Of a stretch of DNA of 9,516 bases, positions 6,120-9,516 are shown one piece after another. This stretch comes from Candidatus Bathyarchaeota archaeon. GTDB taxonomy: Archaea > Thermoproteota > Bathyarchaeia > Bathyarchaeales > Bathycorpusculaceae. The notes beneath the pieces are model-generated. The model was not told where the DNA came from and searched no databases. It was given only the letters and a program-made list of their open reading frames with translations. The translations under genes and the position numbers were made by a program. Position 1 is the first letter of the stretch. Each line of letters starts with the position of its first letter. The stretch covers positions 1 to 9,516 of the forward strand of contig DAOUSM010000020.1 in NCBI GenBank assembly GCA_030627225.1. Direction: 5' to 3'.

Positions 6120-6198
6120 GCGGCCGTCGTCTAGTCTGGTTTAGGACTCAGGCCTTCCAAGCCTGCGATCCCGGGTTCGAATCCCGGCGGCCGCACCA
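6120..6198 (+). tRNA. tRNA-Gly (anticodon UCC), with encoded CCA
   Basis: The cloverleaf is complete. The acceptor stem GCGGCCG/CGGCCGC (6120-6126 and 6188-6194) pairs fully. The D arm has a four-pair stem (6129-6132 with 6144-6147) and carries G18-G19 (6138-6139). The anticodon stem CAGGC/GCCTG encloses the loop CTTCCAA with anticodon TCC at 6156-6158. A five-base variable loop is followed by the T stem CCGGG/CCCGG around TTCGAAT. Discriminator A (6195) and CCA (6196-6198) follow, so the 3' end is encoded. C35 and C36 are the known glycine identity bases. This tRNA reads GGA and probably GGG. No intron is present, so it is not itself a substrate for the splicing enzymes encoded nearby. Confidence 0.97.
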
Positions 6199-6203
6199 CA
6201 AAT

Positions 6204-6225
6204 CTTCTTGTTTTTGAAAAAGAAG
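6204..6225 (+). terminator. Inverted repeat with T-run after tRNA-Gly
   Basis: CTTCTT (6204-6209) pairs with AAGAAG (6220-6225), and T residues 6211-6215 can pair with A residues 6217-6221 in part. The T-rich stretch begins 5 bases after the encoded CCA, so it is likely the 3' end signal of the tRNA transcript. Confidence 0.5.
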
Positions 6226-6329
6226 CATCGAGACGTAAGCCGTGGAGACTATGATTTGTTGAACATTCGGAAATTTCCTTCGTTAAGAAAGCTGAATTCT
6301 GGATTTGCTTAAGAAATGTATGGTTAGGG

Positions 6330-6343
6330 CTTTATTAATAAAG
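6330..6343. repeat. Perfect 14-bp AT-rich palindrome
   Basis: CTTTATTAATAAAG equals its own reverse complement. It lies in the non-coding gap between tRNA-Gly and hisS. It resembles a TATA box on both strands, but no gene starts at the right distance on either side. Confidence 0.6.
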
Positions 6344-6366
6344 AACATTTCAGACATAGGAAATCT

Positions 6367-6384
6367 CCTAAGAAGAGAGAAACA
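6367..6384 (-). terminator. Pyrimidine-rich transcript end after hisS
   Basis: On the reverse strand this is TGTTTCTCTCTTCTTAGG, beginning 16 bases after the hisS stop codon. It probably ends the mtnA-endA-hisS transcripts. The small inverted repeat just beyond it may help. Confidence 0.35.
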
Positions 6385-6400
6385 GCAGGCCTAGCTCACT

Positions 6401-7690
6401 TTAACCTTTTATCATATCTACTATCCTTTCAATTTTCACGGTTTTCTGCTCTCTTCTCTTTAGATTTCGAATAACAACCGCCCCCTCTTTCAGTTCTCTC
6501 TCTCCCACAATTACTGCATAGTCCATTTTTCTCCTATCCGCATCTTCCAATGCCTTAGTTACCCTGCGTCCCATAACCTCAACTTCAACCAGTATGCCTG
6601 AACCTCTAAGCATCCGCGAAATCTTCAAGGCTTCCCCCTTCAACTCCTCTTTAACGGGAATCACCATAACAGTTTTTTCCTCCTCTGTTCTCAGCGGGAT
6701 CTTCTGTTTCTGCATTGCCATCATTATCCTATCTATTCCATGGGCAACCCCAACTGCAGGTGTTGGTTCACCTCCAAACAATTCAATAAGCCTATCGTAT
6801 CTTCCTCCACCTCCTAATGCTATATCCATTTCAGGCACATAAACCTCAAAAATCATTCCAGTATAATATTCAAGTCCCCTTGCAAAGCCAGCCTCAATAA
6901 CCATATCAATTTTTTCTCCAGTTTCTGAAACAAGTTTAAGAATCTCACGAAGATTCTCCACAGCATCGACAGCCCTTCCATAGCCTTCAACCTGCCGCTT
7001 CATCTTCCTTAAAACCTGAGAAACTTTACTGCCTTTTATTTCCACCAATTTTTTAAGGATTACTAGACACTTCTCAGATGTGCCAGCATTTTCAACAATC
7101 TTAAGAGCATCCTCATACTGTTTTTTGTCCATTAACTGCATAATTTCGTTTTGAACCTTTTCTTCCACATTTTCTTGGTTTAATACTCCCCTCAAAACTC
7201 CAACATGCCCAACCTTAAAAACACAATTTTTCAACCCGACAGACTTCATCAAACTATTCGTTAACATTATTATTTCAGCATCTCCTTCAGGCTTACTGGA
7301 GCCCATCAATTCATAGTTTGACTGCCAGAACTCTCTGAAACGTCCTTTCTGAGGTTCATCATATCGGTAGAGGCTTCCCACACAAAACAACCGCAAAGGC
7401 TTAGGTTCATTTCTCAAAGTGGTTGCAACGAGTCTTGCCACAGAAGCGGTAAACTCAGGTCTCAAAGCAACCTTACGTCCCCCTAAATCTTTAAAAGCAT
7501 ACATTCGGGAACGAACTTCTTCGCCAGCCTTTGCAGCTAAAAGCTCATATGATTCTACAACAGGCGTTATTATCTCCTTGTATCCATAAAGTTGAGCTAC
7601 TCTCCTAGCTCTGCCTTCAATATACTTCATCATTTTAGCTTCTTCTGGCAGAAAATCCCTCATTCCACGAACTGTTCTAAAAACAGTCAT
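6401..7690 (-). CDS. hisS: Histidyl-tRNA synthetase
   Basis: This 429-residue class II synthetase charges tRNA-His with histidine in the cytosol. Visible landmarks are VRGMRDFLPEEA (7-18), motif 1 around YGYKEIITPVVES (35-47), LRPEFTASVARL (76-87), motif 2 from LFCVGSLYRYDEPQ through FREFWQSNYELMG (101-130), the histidine-specific RGLEYYTGMIFEVY (271-284), and motif 3 from GGGGRYDRL to GVAHGIDRI (293-322). The anticodon-binding domain spans about 340-429. The length is normal for an archaeal HisRS and no key motif is broken. It lies 13 bp downstream of the endA-like gene, and the purine-rich GTGATGGAG before its ATG overlaps the endA stop codon, so the two are probably cotranscribed and translationally coupled. 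Confidence 0.98.
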   Translation of the reverse strand: MTVFRTVRGMRDFLPEEAKMMKYIEGRARRVAQLYGYKEIITPVVESYELLAAKAGEEVRSRMYAFKDLGGRKVALRPEFTASVARLVATTLRNEPKPLRLFCVGSLYRYDEPQKGRFREFWQSNYELMGSSKPEGDAEIIMLTNSLMKSVGLKNCVFKVGHVGVLRGVLNQENVEEKVQNEIMQLMDKKQYEDALKIVENAGTSEKCLVILKKLVEIKGSKVSQVLRKMKRQVEGYGRAVDAVENLREILKLVSETGEKIDMVIEAGFARGLEYYTGMIFEVYVPEMDIALGGGGRYDRLIELFGGEPTPAVGVAHGIDRIMMAMQKQKIPLRTEEEKTVMVIPVKEELKGEALKISRMLRGSGILVEVEVMGRRVTKALEDADRRKMDYAVIVGERELKEGAVVIRNLKRREQKTVKIERIVDMIKG

Positions 7691-7703
7691 TTCAAATTCT
7701 CCA

Positions 7704-8261
7704 TCACTTTATGGTTAACTGCGAAACTGAATAGTAAACTATTTCCCCTCTACGGTTCATAGCAGCCAAAATCAACTCCTTCTTAAGGCTTTGACATTGC
7801 CTCAAAACGCGAGTTAAGTCTTCCAGCGACATGGGCTTTCCCTCTTGTAAGCTCAAAATTAGGTATTTAGCTGCTGATTTGCCGTATTCCCCTCGCTCAT
7901 AAACCCGAAAGTCTACACCCAAGCCGAAGCCTTCTCGAACAACATACCCGCGGCTTCTCAAATCACGATATGTCAAATATTTGGCCCAAGCGTTTTCATC
8001 GATACTCTTATAGTGTTGCAAAAGCCGTTGGAAGTCAACTTTTTTGCCCTTTCTATCCTTAATCTCAAGCATTCCCTTATCTAAAAGATATAGGGCTTCA
8101 TAAAATGTAAGCAAAAGCTCCTCATTTTCGGTTACACCATATCCCCTTAAAGAAAGCTCGTTCACGTTCTGTCTTTTAGAGATTTTCACGCCTTTTTCGA
8201 CAAGTAATCCCTTAATCTTAAGTTCTGAACGGGCTGCTGTCTTCTCCTTACCTTTGCTCAT
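7704..8261 (-). CDS. tRNA-splicing endonuclease family protein (EndA-like), catalytic His absent
   Basis: This 185-residue protein has the two-domain layout of archaeal EndA, which cuts tRNA introns at bulge-helix-bulge sites. The C-terminal nuclease domain is clear: YLTYRDLRSRGYVVREGFG (95-113), VDFRVYERG with the catalytic Tyr121, and SLKKELILAAMNRRGEIVYY (158-177) with Lys160 or Lys161 where the catalytic Lys belongs. However, the usual H-x-K/E-Y-L motif reads AAKYL (130-134), so the catalytic His is Ala. This suggests a structural subunit of a heterotetrameric enzyme, as in Crenarchaeota, whose catalytic partner lies outside this window. The frame opens at a TTG at 8273, but ATG 8261 has GAGGAG (8266-8271) just ahead and begins with MSKGKEK, so it is preferred. 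It lies 36 bp downstream of mtnA and is probably coupled to hisS. Confidence 0.9.
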   Translation of the reverse strand: MSKGKEKTAARSELKIKGLLVEKGVKISKRQNVNELSLRGYGVTENEELLLTFYEALYLLDKGMLEIKDRKGKKVDFQRLLQHYKSIDENAWAKYLTYRDLRSRGYVVREGFGLGVDFRVYERGEYGKSAAKYLILSLQEGKPMSLEDLTRVLRQCQSLKKELILAAMNRRGEIVYYSVSQLTIK

Positions 8262-8297
8262 GCAACTCCTCAACCAGCATAACTTATTGTTCTTTAC

Positions 8298-8306
8298 CTA
8301 TAAATT
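8298..8306 (-). promoter_or_regulatory. Possible internal TATA box for the endA-like gene
   Basis: The reverse strand reads AATTTATAG across the mtnA stop codon. A start near 8277 would leave a leader of about 16 bases containing the GAGGAG site. endA and hisS could therefore be transcribed apart from mtnA. Confidence 0.4.
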
Positions 8307-9317
8307 GGCTTTAAACTTAACGAAGTCTTCCCCATGCAAAACACCATCTTCACAAATGATGGCCGTCACATACTCTAGCGGAGTTATGTCAAAAGCTGGA
8401 TTCAGAACGTCTACCCCTTTAGGAGCAATTCTCTGCGGACCTATATGCGTAACCTCTTCCGGCCGTCTTTCCTCAATTGCAACATCTTCTGAGGAGCGCG
8501 TCAAGTCAAAGGTAGATTTGGGAGCAGCAACATAAAATGGAATGTTATGCTGTTTGGCTAAAACGGCTATGGTATAAGTTCCGATCTTGTTTATTACCGC
8601 GTCTCGAACGATTCTGTCAGCTCCAACTATAACCTTGCTAACCAGTCGCTTATACATGACGTAACCAACCATGCTATCAGTGATTAATGTGACTGGTATG
8701 CCATCACGTTTCAACTCATAGGCTGTTAACATTGCTCCCTGCAGTTTAGGCCTAGTCTCAGTTGCAACAACCTTAATCTTTTTACCCTGCTCCCAGGCAG
8801 CCCTTATAACGCCTAAAGCGGTTCCATACTCAACAGTGGCCAAGGCACCAGCATTGCAATGTGTTAAGATAACGTCTCCATCATGGATAAGTTCGGCTCC
8901 GTGCCTACCAATTAAACGGTTCGCCGCTGCATCTTCATCAGCAATTCTCTGCGCCTCTTCAACAACAAAAGCGGCTAAATCCCTAGTGTTTCCAGAAAAG
9001 CTTCTTGCTTTATCAAGAATTCTGTCTATCGCCCAGAAAAGATTAACAGCTGTTGGCCTCGTACTCTTCAAAATTTCCGCTGCACTCCCCAACTCCCCAA
9101 GCAGTTCCCCCTTCCTTTCCGCTTTTGAGTGATAAGCCACCAAAGCTAATGCGAAGGCTGCAGCCGCACCCAAAAGCGGTGCCCCCCTTATTTTCATGGT
9201 TTTTATTGCTTCAGCCACCTCTCTGCAGTTTCTCATCTTCAAAAACACAGTCTCGTGTGGAAGCCTCGTCTGATCTATCGTTACAACAGTTCCATCACGC
9301 CACTCTATGGTCCGCAT
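8298..9317 (-). CDS. mtnA: S-methyl-5-thioribose-1-phosphate isomerase
   Basis: This 339-residue cytosolic enzyme converts methylthioribose 1-phosphate to methylthioribulose 1-phosphate in the salvage of methylthioadenosine, the by-product of polyamine and other SAM-dependent reactions. Family signatures are DQTRLP (15-20), KIRGAPLLG (42-50), RPTAVNLFWAI (87-97), THCNAGALAT with catalytic Cys154, ATETRPKLQG (185-194), VGADRI with catalytic Asp234, and NKIGTY (243-248). The N-terminal domain with RPTAVNL separates it from eIF2B subunits and from ribose-1,5-bisphosphate isomerase, which belong to the same superfamily. The ATG at 9317 has GAGG (9326-9329) ahead of it and a TATA box at proper distance. 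It heads a run with endA-like and hisS. No other methionine-salvage gene is present in the window. Confidence 0.95.
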   Translation of the reverse strand: MRTIEWRDGTVVTIDQTRLPHETVFLKMRNCREVAEAIKTMKIRGAPLLGAAAAFALALVAYHSKAERKGELLGELGSAAEILKSTRPTAVNLFWAIDRILDKARSFSGNTRDLAAFVVEEAQRIADEDAAANRLIGRHGAELIHDGDVILTHCNAGALATVEYGTALGVIRAAWEQGKKIKVVATETRPKLQGAMLTAYELKRDGIPVTLITDSMVGYVMYKRLVSKVIVGADRIVRDAVINKIGTYTIAVLAKQHNIPFYVAAPKSTFDLTRSSEDVAIEERRPEEVTHIGPQRIAPKGVDVLNPAFDITPLEYVTAIICEDGVLHGEDFVKFKANL

Positions 9318-9337
9318 AACATAAACCTCGCTAAACC

Positions 9338-9345
9338 ATTTTATG
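9338..9345 (+). promoter_or_regulatory. TATA-like box for the partial gene at the right edge
   Basis: ATTTTATG predicts a start near 9367 and a leader of about 19 bases containing AAAGGGGAA. It sits inside the initial transcribed region of the divergent mtnA gene, so the two promoters overlap face to face. Confidence 0.4.
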
Positions 9346-9354
9346 TAGCAAACA

Positions 9355-9364
9355 GTATAAAACT
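9355..9364 (-). promoter_or_regulatory. TATA box for mtnA
   Basis: The reverse strand reads AGTTTTATAC. A start about 25 bp downstream, near 9334, leaves a leader of about 16 bases with GAGG as the ribosome binding site. Confidence 0.5.
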
Positions 9365-9385
9365 TTGTTAGAAAGGGGAATCGTC

Positions 9386-9516
9386 ATGAAACGGGAAAGC
9401 CTAAAGGCTCTTGTTGAAAATTTTGGACAGAAATATTCCAAAATTTTAGGTATAAACCTCATGGATGGAAGGAATAAGGAGATTTTCAAATGGTTTTTGG
9501 CGTCCATACTGTTTGG
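9386..9516 (+). CDS. Partial protein, possibly HhH-GPD/endonuclease III-like (N-terminus only)
   Basis: The ATG at 9386 opens a frame of 43 complete codons that runs off the window. AAAGGGG (9372-9378) is a good Shine-Dalgarno site 7 bases before it, and a TATA-like box lies at the right distance. The peptide begins MKRESLKALVENFGQKYSKI and contains KEIFKWFLASILF (31-43). The last segment reminds me of the N-terminus of archaeal helix-hairpin-helix DNA glycosylase or endonuclease III-like proteins, but 43 residues are too few to be sure and no catalytic motif is in view. The gene diverges from mtnA with an intergenic gap of 68 bp. Existence of the gene is likely; its identity is tentative. 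Confidence 0.65.
   Translation, partial: MKRESLKALVENFGQKYSKILGINLMDGRNKEIFKWFLASILF

Larger units (their letters stand above)
6199..6400. other. 200-bp gap between tRNA-Gly and hisS
   Basis: The gap holds the probable tRNA terminator, a perfect AT-rich palindrome (6330-6343), a small inverted repeat TAGGA/TCCTA (6357-6361 and 6366-6370), and a pyrimidine tract on the reverse strand that may end the hisS transcript. I see no coding frame with a credible start in it. Confidence 0.5.

Noticed and set aside
6120..6198. Possible intron in the tRNA, given the splicing genes nearby
   Set aside because: The anticodon loop has exactly seven bases and every stem pairs without extra sequence.
6249..6294. 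Possible C/D-box guide RNA (ATGATTT near 6249 and CTGA at 6291) downstream of the tRNA
   Set aside because: The C box matches RUGAUGA poorly, and no internal C'/D' pair or terminal stem is present.
8298..9317. Ribose-1,5-bisphosphate isomerase or eIF2B subunit instead of MtnA
   Set aside because: The N-terminal domain with DQTRLP and RPTAVNL, and the order of motifs around Cys154 and Asp234, fit MtnA.

Overview
The window looks like a piece of an archaeal chromosome. The gene set is archaeal: the RNA ligase RtcB, its cofactor archease, a splicing-endonuclease family protein, a TET-type M42 aminopeptidase and an archaeal-style HisRS. Nearly every gene has a TATA-like box about 25 bp before a short or absent leader, the tRNA is followed by an encoded CCA, and base composition is moderately AT-rich. 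A TACK-group archaeon such as a Bathyarchaeia member is my best guess, but that is an inference from gene content. No transposon, phage gene, CRISPR array or other sign of recent transfer was seen.

Layout. On the left, a truncated VIT1/CCC1-like membrane protein (minus strand, TTG start) is divergent from an M42 aminopeptidase, which is followed by archease. A winged-helix regulator (minus strand) converges on archease and diverges from a metallo-beta-lactamase-fold hydrolase. Then come rtcB, a 250-bp gap, a protein with an eight-cysteine zinc domain and a very basic tail, and tRNA-Gly(UCC). After a 200-bp gap, a minus-strand run reads mtnA, then an endA-like gene, then hisS. At the right edge a truncated gene diverges from mtnA.

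How the genes fit together. Archease and RtcB form the known RNA ligation pair: archease promotes RtcB guanylylation, and RtcB joins tRNA halves after intron removal. The endA-like gene supplies a splicing-endonuclease family protein, but its catalytic histidine position is alanine, so it is probably the structural subunit of a two-subunit enzyme. With tRNA-Gly and HisRS this makes a neighbourhood rich in tRNA maturation genes, though each gene has its own promoter and the set is not one operon. MtnA (methionine salvage), the M42 peptidase and the membrane transporter look like ordinary housekeeping neighbours.

The least explained items are the zinc/DUF7662-like/basic-tail protein between rtcB and the tRNA gene, the EndA-like protein without histidine, and a strong hairpin directly upstream of the rtcB promoter. 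Several starts were moved inward from the longest possible frame on the basis of TATA and Shine-Dalgarno spacing.
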